NCBI GenBank assembly: GCA_028281945.1
Contig: JANQIW010000100.1
Coordinates: 1 to 37,251 of the forward strand
Direction of reading: 5' to 3'
Source: Prochloraceae cyanobacterium PL24a_bin.78
GTDB lineage: Bacteria > Cyanobacteriota > Cyanobacteriia > Cyanobacteriales > JANQIW01
DNA length: 37,251 nucleotides
In this document: positions 1-7,995 of the stretch, in pieces
How positions within the stretch are numbered: the stretch's first letter is position 1
Layout of the letters: each line of letters begins with the position of its first letter
Notes under the pieces: model-generated
Database searches by the model: none
What the model was told of the DNA's origin: nothing
Seen by the model: the letters and a program-made list of their open reading frames with translations, nothing else
Program-made: the position numbers and the translations under genes

Positions 1-1
1 C

Positions 2-76
2 CCTAAAAATAGAGGAACTCGTAAACAACCATTCATGCCAGAAAGAGGCAAAAAAACTAAAAAAGATAGAAATTAA
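2..76 (+). CDS. possible 3' end of a plus-strand gene cut by the window edge
   Basis: Frame 2 is open from the window edge to a TAA at 74-76 and would encode a very basic tail ending KKTKKDRN. It would converge on the DyP gene, whose stop is only 6 bp further on. Frame 3 is also open over the same stretch, and the DNA is A-rich, so an open frame of about 24 codons is weak evidence. No family is recognisable. Confidence 0.22.
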   Translation, partial: PKNRGTRKQPFMPERGKKTKKDRN

Positions 77-82
77 GAAAAA

Positions 83-1918
83 CTAGACATCTTGAAGCAT
101 CCAAAGTTGATTATCAGTATTTTCAGCCTTCTTCTCATATTGGATAATAGGAGTACCATCTTCAGGATTAGCACCAGTAATATCTAAAACCTTGCCACTC
201 TTTTTAGAAACCACATAGAAATAACCATTACCACAATCTTCAAATCGCCATAACTGATTATCCCCACCATGCTTGGTAAATTGAATAATTTTGGCACAAT
301 TTTCAATACTGCCGCCAGTAACATCTAAAACCTTGCCACTCTTTTTGCTGCGAATAAAGAAATAACCATTACCAGCATCTTCAAGCAACCACTTTTGATT
401 ATCACCACCATTGCTAGGCCATTGGATAATATCAGCACCATCATCCATGCTACCACCAGCAACATCAATAAGCTTATTACTCAATTTAGAGACCAATTGC
501 ACCACACGAACAGAAGCAGCATTAAGAGATTCTAGGAAAGGAATAGAAGGAGTAAAGAAATATTCACCACCTTTCATACTAACCCAGTGAGAAAAATCAG
601 CAGTTTTGCGTTCTGTTTCACCCCATGTAGCAGGCCAATTCTTATATGATTCAGTCAAAGTTGGTCCTTGGCCAACAACAGGATCGCTTCCTGTTTCAGG
701 TTTTATAAATGCAGCTTGATTAGCCCAATTGCTTTGCATAAAAGCAAACTGATTAGCAATATTACCTTGGAAGCATAAGAACAATAATCCTGAACCTGTT
801 TCTGGTTGTTGATTAGGATCTGATTCCCCATAACTAATAGCACGACGGGTAATCCGGTGCATTTTTTCCTCTTCTAAAGGAACAAGTCCTAAAATATCTC
901 CAGTATCGCCACGGGGATTAGTTTTACGAATATGAGAATGGAAAGGACATTTAGATCCAGTAGAATCATCTTTAAAATTAAAATTATTAGTTGCAGGATC
1001 AATACCACCAATTGGAGTCTCACGAAGAACTACAGGAGTACCATCTTGAAAACGGCCCATAGTATATGCACCTGCCAAATTAGGATCAATACCTAATGCA
1101 GGAGCAAGTTTATTGACAACATCATCAACCCAACCTTGAACATTTTGTTCTAACTTACGGTAAACCAAATAGCTACCATAACAATCCTCTTCTCCACCAA
1201 AAGGATCTTCAAGCAAGACTAAACTTAAAGGTGCACTAGGATCCCACTCAGAAAAATTGGCAGGATTGCACTTTCTCTCTTTCTCAATATCTCTTTTCAA
1301 GAAAAGAGGTTGACTAACCCCATCACGGAAACCAAAGTGTTCAATTACTTGATTTTTGTCATTGCGAAGCACAAAGCCATGTTCTATGTTAACTATCTCA
1401 GCGACAAGAGCACAGGCTGCATGTTCTTCTGAAATTAATTTACGTAGATTATCCACATCATCATCAGCTATCAAGATTAGCGCATCGATATCCTGTTGAA
1501 AGCCCTGTTCCCATGTTCTAGATTCAGGATCGAGAAAACCTTTTTGAGATAAAGGTCCTTTCATAGTATCTAGAAAATAATTATCTTGGAAAGGAGCATT
1601 AGCAGGAGTAATTAATCCTAAATTTTGATAACCAAAACGACTCAAAAAGACGTTAGCAAATGGTGTACCAATTTGATTAGTATCTCGATACCATTTAGCT
1701 TCATAAGATTGTGCTAAAGCTGAAGTTACGTGTCTACGAGTAAAACCACCTAACCATTCTTTAGCTGCTTGTACATCTGATTTGAATTTGAGGAAAAAAT
1801 GTACTGCATTTTCTCGACCGTGAGATTTAACAATATTACCTTGCAACTTACTGAATAAAGGTTGATATTCCTTTTGGGTAAGTGGTTCAATTTCTACAAT
1901 TTGGTTGATATCTACCAT
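83..1918 (-). CDS. DyP-type haem peroxidase with C-terminal ricin-type lectin domain
   Basis: A predicted haem peroxidase of the dye-decolorising (DyP) family, which oxidises a range of substrates with H2O2. Residues about 20-455 form the DyP domain. It shows the family start LQGNIVKSHGR, the catalytic GFRDG motif with distal Asp199, the proximal haem-ligand candidate His329 in HIRKTNPR, and the distal Arg pair 358-359 in RRAISYG. Residues about 480-611 hold three Q-x-W beta-trefoil-type repeats (NQKW, NQLW, NQLW, each preceded by a GYF..SKKSGKVLD-like block), as in ricin B lectins, suggesting carbohydrate binding. I see no signal peptide. AGGAA lies just upstream of the ATG. It is 137 bp downstream of an oxidase gene on the same strand that could supply H2O2. 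The lectin fusion is unusual for a bacterial DyP. Family call is firm; substrate is unknown. Confidence 0.93.
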   Translation of the reverse strand: MVDINQIVEIEPLTQKEYQPLFSKLQGNIVKSHGRENAVHFFLKFKSDVQAAKEWLGGFTRRHVTSALAQSYEAKWYRDTNQIGTPFANVFLSRFGYQNLGLITPANAPFQDNYFLDTMKGPLSQKGFLDPESRTWEQGFQQDIDALILIADDDVDNLRKLISEEHAACALVAEIVNIEHGFVLRNDKNQVIEHFGFRDGVSQPLFLKRDIEKERKCNPANFSEWDPSAPLSLVLLEDPFGGEEDCYGSYLVYRKLEQNVQGWVDDVVNKLAPALGIDPNLAGAYTMGRFQDGTPVVLRETPIGGIDPATNNFNFKDDSTGSKCPFHSHIRKTNPRGDTGDILGLVPLEEEKMHRITRRAISYGESDPNQQPETGSGLLFLCFQGNIANQFAFMQSNWANQAAFIKPETGSDPVVGQGPTLTESYKNWPATWGETERKTADFSHWVSMKGGEYFFTPSIPFLESLNAASVRVVQLVSKLSNKLIDVAGGSMDDGADIIQWPSNGGDNQKWLLEDAGNGYFFIRSKKSGKVLDVTGGSIENCAKIIQFTKHGGDNQLWRFEDCGNGYFYVVSKKSGKVLDITGANPEDGTPIIQYEKKAENTDNQLWMLQDV

Positions 1919-1984
1919 AATTTAAATTCCTATTATTTTTGTTTTGAGACGAAAAATATCTATGTAGATATTTGATTTATAGGA

Positions 1985-2033
1985 TTGAAACCCTATTTAC
2001 AATAACATCAAAGGTGTAAACTAGGGATTTCAA
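1985..2033. other. imperfect inverted repeat (hairpin) between oxidase and peroxidase genes
   Basis: TTGAAACCCTATTTAC at 1985-2000 pairs with GTAAACTAGGGATTTCAA at 2016-2033 apart from two one-base bulges, leaving a 15-nt loop. On the coding (minus) strand it sits between the oxidase stop and the peroxidase start. No T-run follows it on that strand, so it is not a standard intrinsic terminator. It may be an mRNA stability or partial-termination structure. Confidence 0.45.
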
Positions 2034-2055
2034 AACTGATTTAAAGTTTTTGCAA

Positions 2056-4317
2056 CTAGCTTAAGCTAACAATTTTTGCGTGACTAGGAGTACCTTCAGC
2101 ATTCACATAGAAAAGCATATAATATCCTGGTGGAGAATAAAATCTATCAGTAGGCACAGTGAAAGAAATAACTCCCGCTCCATCATAACTTTTCTCTAGT
2201 TCTACAAAACGTTGTCCTCGATCGAAAGAGTGAGTAACGGAGGGCAATTTAATGAGAACCATAGAATCATCAGTACCATCTCCAGAAGAATTGCTTACAG
2301 TGATAGTTTCAGTTTCGCCATAAGAAATAGTGTCAATATCTGTTTCAATTTCAGGACGCGCACCCTGGGTAAAGAGATAAGGAGGATAGAAGATAGAATG
2401 TTGATAAATTTCTCCACTGTTAGCGGTATAACCTTTAGGTACGAAATTAAAGTCATGGTAAGTATTTACCTCTACTTCCCCATCATCTACATATCTAGCT
2501 GCCCGAGAATTATTTCCTCCTAAAACTAATACCCGTGCATCTGGTAGTAAAAGAGCATTATTGTGATACAACCGAGGTTGATTATCTGGATTTAGAGTTT
2601 TAGTATGAAATCCCAAGTGCTGATCTGCTTGGGTAGAATCCTTGTCAGGATCGGCAGTAAGTAAAGTTGGAAAATAGTTTGGTAAATTTTCTGCATAATT
2701 ACCACCATTGATAACTAAGATATCCTTGTTAGGCAAAAGCACTGCATTTTCCATAGCACGCTTACCATAGCGACCTAAATTGCTAGATTGCTTGACATAT
2801 TCATATTGAGGATCTGCATAATTTGAAGAGCTATTTTGAAGAATATCTTCATCAATTTTGGCTAAAAATTCTTCATCAATTGTCCAGTAACCTAAACCAT
2901 CTGGATCGGTCTCCGGATCTGGTGCTACCCAGCGCTCTACACTAGCGGTAATACTTGCACCTCGAATAGCATACTTACCGGCACCAAAGCTAATATCATT
3001 AGTTCCAATAATTCCGCCATAAAGTAAAATATCTCCATTTTCAGAATTAGGATCAATGGAAGCAGTACCATAAACCTTAGAAACCTCTTTTCGATCTGGC
3101 CCTAATTGAAATTCAATAGAATAATTACCCTCAGCATCTTTATCAAATTTGGCGAAATAGCTGTGAACACTTTTATGTACAACCAGAGGAGTTTTACCAC
3201 CACCATCTCCAGTAATCAAGAAGCGACCATCTTTGGTTGGTAAAATACGAGGATAAAGGTCAATTAAATCTTTAGTAAAGACCTGATCATTCATACCTTG
3301 AGTGAAAGGACTATTAGGTACATTAGAGATATCAAGATGTTGCCATTTTTTTGACTCATCAGTTTCATTGGGGTTGTAGATTTCCACAATAGGACTAATC
3401 TTATTAAATACTCCTGCACTCAAACCTGAAAAAGCTGCAATTGAACCATCTTCTAAAGGTACAAGAGTCGGATACCAATGACCGTCTGGTAATACACCTA
3501 ATTCTTCCCAAGTTTTTGTGTCCCAATGAAATAGATTCGCCTGTTTACTTCCTTGGAATTGGACTCCTGGATAATAAAAACGAGTTCCACCAATGACAAG
3601 TACATCTCCATTAGGTAGATGCAAATGACCAGAACAGAATAAATCATTTGATTCTCCGTCAACAATAGCATCAGGGGAGGCTATTCTGGTGAAAGGAACT
3701 GTATCAAAATCTTTTTCTGAACCGTCGTTTTTATAGTAAGGATCGGACAAAGAAGGATTGAAAATACTGGTATTATTCACAGCATTATAATCGTCTTCAT
3801 CATAACCGTCTTGAGTTGTGATATTAACACCATCAAATAATTTATAAACAACTCCATTTTTAACAATCTCATCTGGAAGAATTTCTCCATTTGGATCTTT
3901 ATCTGTTGGCTCAAGTCGATTCCGGTTACTACTACCATTAAAGATCAGAACTTGATTGTCTGGTAAAACAATACTATGAACTGCCTGCATTCGATCGGCT
4001 TCTTTTTTTGGCATAGGAAGCATTACCCAAGCTCCCATTTCTTCTGGACATCCTTCATAGGTAAGAAGTTTGTTGGAGAAGGTGAGGATATTGGTTGTAT
4101 TGAGGGATTGATCCCCAAGAGCTTCTCGTAATTCTTTCTCTAATGGGCTGATGGTTCGATCAGCTGGACAAATGGTGGGATCTGGTGTTAATGCCGCAAT
4201 AGCTGTCATTTTATTCCAGCCACAGAAAGTAACTGCAAAGGCAATTAAAAATGTGACAAAAATTTTCACCAGTTTTTGCCATTTATTCAATTTTTCTGTC
4301 CTATTTTTGTTGATCAT
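2056..4317 (-). CDS. exported galactose/glyoxal oxidase-like copper-radical oxidase (kelch plus DUF1929)
   Basis: A 753-residue secreted protein. Residues 1-42 are a signal peptide with a Lys-rich start, a hydrophobic stretch and a probable cleavage after AIA. Kelch-like repeats (repeated ..LPNGDVLVIGG patterns) fill about 100-620, and a C-terminal galactose-oxidase early-set domain (DUF1929) fills about 640-753. The copper-radical set known from galactose and glyoxal oxidases appears intact: Cys228 in FCSGH and Tyr282 in HWYPT (the Cys-Tyr cofactor), Tyr584-His585 in LYHNN, and His696 in THSFD. This supports a real oxidase turning an alcohol or aldehyde plus O2 into product plus H2O2, rather than a structural kelch protein. 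The substrate cannot be read from sequence. A DyP peroxidase follows 137 bp downstream. It lies behind an 811-bp non-coding stretch that should hold its promoter. Confidence 0.88.
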   Translation of the reverse strand: MINKNRTEKLNKWQKLVKIFVTFLIAFAVTFCGWNKMTAIAALTPDPTICPADRTISPLEKELREALGDQSLNTTNILTFSNKLLTYEGCPEEMGAWVMLPMPKKEADRMQAVHSIVLPDNQVLIFNGSSNRNRLEPTDKDPNGEILPDEIVKNGVVYKLFDGVNITTQDGYDEDDYNAVNNTSIFNPSLSDPYYKNDGSEKDFDTVPFTRIASPDAIVDGESNDLFCSGHLHLPNGDVLVIGGTRFYYPGVQFQGSKQANLFHWDTKTWEELGVLPDGHWYPTLVPLEDGSIAAFSGLSAGVFNKISPIVEIYNPNETDESKKWQHLDISNVPNSPFTQGMNDQVFTKDLIDLYPRILPTKDGRFLITGDGGGKTPLVVHKSVHSYFAKFDKDAEGNYSIEFQLGPDRKEVSKVYGTASIDPNSENGDILLYGGIIGTNDISFGAGKYAIRGASITASVERWVAPDPETDPDGLGYWTIDEEFLAKIDEDILQNSSSNYADPQYEYVKQSSNLGRYGKRAMENAVLLPNKDILVINGGNYAENLPNYFPTLLTADPDKDSTQADQHLGFHTKTLNPDNQPRLYHNNALLLPDARVLVLGGNNSRAARYVDDGEVEVNTYHDFNFVPKGYTANSGEIYQHSIFYPPYLFTQGARPEIETDIDTISYGETETITVSNSSGDGTDDSMVLIKLPSVTHSFDRGQRFVELEKSYDGAGVISFTVPTDRFYSPPGYYMLFYVNAEGTPSHAKIVSLS

Positions 4318-4999
4318 TTGATTCTCTCGTTATTTGGAATGAATTTTTTGAACTGATTTTTGGAACTTATCAAACTGAGCAATTCTTTAATACCAAATTG
4401 CTTATTCTTTGGCATGAGCTTTTAAATCCTATGTCTTCAATAATTCATCACAGGATTACTCTTCCCACCGTCTCCACACGGCCTTGTCTTTATTGTTGTA
4501 GGTTCTTAATTTTGGCAAGTTGGGGGATCAATGGATATATCTTTAGAAGATCGTAATTTTCTCTTCATCTAAAAATTATTTTTTCTTGCTTCCATCAGAG
4601 TTTTTCTAAACTCTTTGGTTATTATCTTACAGAAGATCCATGTTATTACCGAATTCAATTTAATTTTTACAATTTGTCATATTTATTTTGTGTTTGATTA
4701 TTATTGCTAAATTTCTAATAAAGTTTCTCATCTTAACATAAAACCGACAAAACTCAATATAAGCATTGCTTATGCTTACTAGTTCTAGATCTTATGATTT
4801 ATCAAGGAATAAAAGGAATAACTATAGAAAATAAGATAAATCATCTTAATATTTACAACTTATAACTACATTAATTTGCTGAAAAGATGGAATACATACG
4901 TCTTTTCTTTTTAGACATAAAACCAAAGCACAGCTTAGGATGTAGAGTAGATTGTTCTATTTTGATTGTATCAAACTTTACTTTTTTAACAAAATTGAG

Positions 5000-5098
5000 A
5001 TTAGGAATTGAGAGGGAAGAATCAAAAAAATAAGTTTTTCTTAATTATCCTAGGTTGAGGATTATCCTAGGTTGAGGATTGTTCAACTCTTCCATTAT
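5000..5098 (-). repeat. dispersed intergenic repeat, copy A
   Basis: On the minus strand this stretch reads TTTAATAATGGAAGAGTT, a divergent block, CTAGGATAATTAA, then a pyrimidine-rich tail (CTTCCCTCTC). The same order of blocks recurs at about 11700-11822, 12160-12296 and 37168-37251. This is the most divergent copy, and its GGATAAT block is duplicated in tandem. Confidence 0.6.
5044..5077. repeat. perfect 17-bp tandem duplication
   Basis: The unit ATTATCCTAGGTTGAGG occurs twice back to back (5044-5060 and 5061-5077) inside dispersed-repeat copy A. Other copies have the corresponding block once, so this is a local duplication. Confidence 0.9.
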
Positions 5099-5128
5099 TA
5101 AAGATAAATTGGGATAAATTCTTTTTCT

Positions 5129-6016
5129 CTATATAAATGATTTTAAATTTCCTAAAGTTAATCTACCCCACCAAAAGATAAATATACCAATAAAAGCAAC
5201 CCAATCAAACCAACTAAAACGTAAATCATGCCATTGCACTTTATGACGATTGGGACTAGTAAAACCGCGTATTTCCATTGCTGTAGCGATTTGATCAGCT
5301 CTCATAAGCAGGTTAAATAAAAATTTCTCAACTACCATTAACCAAACTTGAATGGTTCTACGCAACCCTAGTTTTTTCCAATTAATAGCTCTGGTGCGAA
5401 CAGATCTAACTAAATTCTGTATTTCTTCTAAAACAAGTGGAATAAAACGTAAGGAAAGAGTTAAAGTTAAAATAATTTCTGTAATTGGTAACTTTAAACG
5501 ACGCAAAGGTGACATTAAATCTTCTAACCCTGCTGTAATTTCTTCTGGAGCAGTTGTGAGTAAAAATAGATTGGTACTGTAAATAAGGGTAAATATAATG
5601 CAGCTAATTCTTATTCCTAAATCTAAAGAGCGACGAGTAACTGTGATAAAGTTAGTATCAAGCAAAATATATTGATAAGAACTTGGTGGTGGGATCTCTA
5701 TTTCACTTTCAGGTAATCTAGGTTGATAGTCAATTGCGTAACCATCAGGACTTATAAGGGTAATTATAAAAATTAAAGAAGATAGTGTCATTAACCACAC
5801 CATCTGTTTTTGCCAAACTCTTTTGGGTATTCCACCAGAAAAGGTAAGGAATAGTAATGCTACTACTAATCCTATTCTCCAACCATGATTGGCTAGTAAG
5901 GGTGATAGTAAAAAACTACTTAACCAAACTAGTTTTACTCTGGGATCTAGTTTGTGTAACCAAGTTACAGGTTTTTCTAGGTATAAGCCGATGGGAAGCG
6001 ATCGCAGTAAGTCCAT
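5129..6016 (-). CDS. EcfT/CbiQ-type energy-coupling factor transporter transmembrane protein
   Basis: A 295-residue integral membrane protein of the CbiQ/EcfT family, the T component linking ATPases to a substrate-binding S component in ECF vitamin or metal transporters. The N-terminus shows the family signature LDPRVKLVWL (about residues 23-32). Hydrophobic segments follow, and the cytoplasmic coupling region has the Arg-containing motifs VRTRAINW and AMEIRG, the latter matching the Ala-x-x-x-Arg-Gly signature of the family. It lies 63 bp downstream of der on the same strand, so the two are probably co-transcribed. No ATPase or S component is in the window, so the substrate is open (group II ECF modules share a T unit among S units). 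A HIP1 octamer overlaps its 5' end. Confidence 0.88.
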   Translation of the reverse strand: MDLLRSLPIGLYLEKPVTWLHKLDPRVKLVWLSSFLLSPLLANHGWRIGLVVALLFLTFSGGIPKRVWQKQMVWLMTLSSLIFIITLISPDGYAIDYQPRLPESEIEIPPPSSYQYILLDTNFITVTRRSLDLGIRISCIIFTLIYSTNLFLLTTAPEEITAGLEDLMSPLRRLKLPITEIILTLTLSLRFIPLVLEEIQNLVRSVRTRAINWKKLGLRRTIQVWLMVVEKFLFNLLMRADQIATAMEIRGFTSPNRHKVQWHDLRFSWFDWVAFIGIFIFWWGRLTLGNLKSFI

Positions 6017-6079
6017 AAATCTAAGTTCATTTTTCAGTGGATAGACAAAGAAGATAGAGTATTAATCTTAAGTTAATTA

Positions 6080-7441
6080 TTACACCCGAGTTGCTCTATT
6101 TTTATTTTCTCTTTCAAGCTCTCTTGATTTTTTGCCACGCCAAACTAAACGAATGGGTGTCCCAGTAAAACCTAAATTTTGCCTAAATTGCTTTTCTATA
6201 TACCGACGATAGTTGTCGTTAAAGCGTTTGGGATCGTTGACAAATAAGGTAATGGTTGGTGGTTTTGTCCGAACTTGTGTTCCATAATAAATTTTACCCT
6301 GTTTTCCTTGTCTAGATGTCGGGGGAGTGTACCAATTTACTGCTTCTTCCAAGATTTCATTGATGACAGATGTGCTTATTCGTTTACTATATTGTTCTGC
6401 TGCTTTGTCTACTAAATCTAAAATTTTATCTACTCTTTTTCCCGTTAAAGCACTGGTAAAGATTAAATCTATCCAAGGCATATAATACATTCTATCTCTA
6501 ATTAATTTTTCATATTCATAGATTGTATAAGAATCTTTCTCTATAGCATCCCATTTATTGACTATTACTACTGCTGCTCTTCCTTCTTCTGCTATTCTTC
6601 CTGCTAATTTTAAATCTTGATCTGTGATTCCATCAAGGACATCTATCACTAATAAAACTACGTCTGAACGCCGAATTGCTTTAAATGCTCGGTTAATTCC
6701 AAAAAATTCTGGTCCATAATTAACGTTTTTCTTTTTGCGAATACCTGCTGTATCAATTAAACGATATTTGATATTGTTTCTTTCCACAAACATATCGATG
6801 GCATCCATGGTTGTTCCAGATATAGGACTAACAATAGAGCGTTTTTCTCCGGTAAGTGCATTAAGTAAACTGGATTTGCCTACATTTGGGCGACCAACTA
6901 TGGCTACTTTAATTTCAGTTTCTTCTGCTATTGAATCATTTACTGGAATATAATTGATGACTTCATCTAGAATTTCTCCTGTTCCATAACCATGAATTGC
7001 TGAGATTGGATATGGTTCTCCTAAGCCTAGTTCCCAAAAATCTGCGGTTTGAATTGCTCCTTTTTGTTCTGATTCACATTTATTTACTGCTAAAATAACT
7101 GGAACTGGTTGTTTTCTCAACCAATGGGCGATCTCTTGATCCCCTGATGTAATGCCAGTTTGGCCATCCACTAGGAAAATGGCTACTGATGCTTCATTTA
7201 AGGCAACCATTGCTTGTTCACGAATTAGGGGTAAAAATTCTGTGTCGTCGTCAAAGACTAATCCTCCTGTATCTACTATCTGAAAATCTCGATCGAGCCA
7301 AAATGCTTGGCGATAGGTGCGATCGCGTGTTACACCTGGGGTATCGTCTACAATGGCATCTCTTTCTCCTGCTATACGATTGACAAGAGTGGATTTTCCT
7401 ACATTCGGACGACCGATAATAGCAACTATTGGTAAAGACAT
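6080..7441 (-). CDS. der: ribosome biogenesis GTPase Der (EngA)
   Basis: Der is a double GTPase needed for 50S subunit assembly. Both G domains are complete. The first has GRPNVGKST near residue 10, [12 protein letters not shown] and NKCE. The second has GRPNVGKSS near residue 182, the DTAG box and NKWD near 295. A KH-like RNA-binding domain fills about 350-453 and ends in a basic tail. The length of 453 residues is typical. The start is the ATG at 7439-7441. It is followed after 63 bp by the ecfT-like gene. Nothing unusual is visible; it is an ordinary housekeeping gene and a good anchor for synteny. Confidence 0.98.
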   Translation of the reverse strand: MSLPIVAIIGRPNVGKSTLVNRIAGERDAIVDDTPGVTRDRTYRQAFWLDRDFQIVDTGGLVFDDDTEFLPLIREQAMVALNEASVAIFLVDGQTGITSGDQEIAHWLRKQPVPVILAVNKCESEQKGAIQTADFWELGLGEPYPISAIHGYGTGEILDEVINYIPVNDSIAEETEIKVAIVGRPNVGKSSLLNALTGEKRSIVSPISGTTMDAIDMFVERNNIKYRLIDTAGIRKKKNVNYGPEFFGINRAFKAIRRSDVVLLVIDVLDGITDQDLKLAGRIAEEGRAAVVIVNKWDAIEKDSYTIYEYEKLIRDRMYYMPWIDLIFTSALTGKRVDKILDLVDKAAEQYSKRISTSVINEILEEAVNWYTPPTSRQGKQGKIYYGTQVRTKPPTITLFVNDPKRFNDNYRRYIEKQFRQNLGFTGTPIRLVWRGKKSRELERENKNRATRV

Positions 7442-7554
7442 AATTTTTAATCTTGATTTATTTCTTATTTTACAATAAATAATTTGATTTAATATATATC
7501 GCTATCATCCTATAGTTTACAGTTAGTCTTTACTCTGTAAATATACTAGTAGTT

Positions 7555-7564
7555 CGGATATCCG
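7555..7564. promoter_or_regulatory. 10-bp perfect palindrome upstream of DUF2188 gene
   Basis: CGGATATCCG lies about 85 bp before the DUF2188 start, in the 208-bp gap between divergently transcribed der and the DUF2188 gene. Its position fits an operator, but such short palindromes also occur by chance. Confidence 0.22.
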
Positions 7565-7649
7565 TATTTATATTACCTAAAAATATAAAAATTTTTACTG
7601 TGTGAATTGCTAGTCTCAAGATATATCCAAATATTTAGGAGAATAAATC

Positions 7650-7895
7650 ATGTCAAAAGATCATGATCCTATGGTCTATCGTAGAGAAGATGGTCAATGG
7701 GGAAATAAGAAAAATTCAAATTCGAGAGATTCTAGTGTACATAAAACTCAAAAAGAAGCTCAAAAACGTGCAAAAGAACAAATCAAAAAAGATGGAGGTG
7801 GTGAGCTAACAACCAAAGGTAGAGATGGAAAAATTCGCGAGAAGAATACTATTCCCCCCGGAAATGATCCATTTCCACCTAAAGATAAAAATTAA
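7650..7895 (+). CDS. DUF2188 domain protein
   Basis: An 81-residue soluble, charged protein. The middle (about residues 10-65) matches the DUF2188 pattern: a Trp in the first strand (GQWGNKK), a Ser-rich turn (SSVHKTQKEAQKRAKE), then GGELTTKGRDGKIREK. DUF2188 proteins are widespread small bacterial proteins of unknown function. A good ribosome binding site (AGGAG) precedes the ATG. It stands alone, divergent from der, and ends before a strong hairpin shared with the converging gene. Confidence 0.85.
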   Translation: MSKDHDPMVYRREDGQWGNKKNSNSRDSSVHKTQKEAQKRAKEQIKKDGGGELTTKGRDGKIREKNTIPPGNDPFPPKDKN

Positions 7896-7954
7896 AGAGA
7901 AGTGAATCCAAGCACTCTAAAACAGGAACACTTCTTAATTTTTATTTTATTATG

Positions 7955-7995
7955 AATTGACGATCAATTCATTGAATTCATCGTCAATTTTTCAA
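7955..7995 (+). terminator. long hairpin terminator between converging genes
   Basis: AATTGACGAT (7955-7964) pairs perfectly with ATCGTCAATT (7980-7989). Inside, AATTC and GAATT continue the stem after one C-C mismatch, with a 3-nt loop. On the plus strand a T-run follows at once, so it should end the DUF2188 transcript. It also lies just past the stop of the minus-strand gene ending at 7996 and may serve both. Confidence 0.75.

Larger units (their letters stand above)
4318..5128. other. 811-bp intergenic region
   Basis: No gene with family support. It must contain the promoter of the oxidase gene (minus strand, near 4318) and the 3' flank of ecfT. Near 5000-5098 it holds one copy of the dispersed repeat family and a 17-bp tandem duplication. 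A 48-codon ATG frame at 4887-5033 on the plus strand lacks a ribosome binding site or recognisable family and is not called. No tRNA-like fold was seen. Confidence 0.6.

Noticed and set aside
1985..2033. CRISPR repeat-like look (GTTTCAAT plus AGGGATTT)
   Set aside because: Only one inverted repeat with no spacer array and no cas genes nearby.
4887..5033. 48-codon ATG frame on the plus strand
   Set aside because: No ribosome binding site, no recognisable family, and it runs into dispersed repeat copy A. Likely chance.
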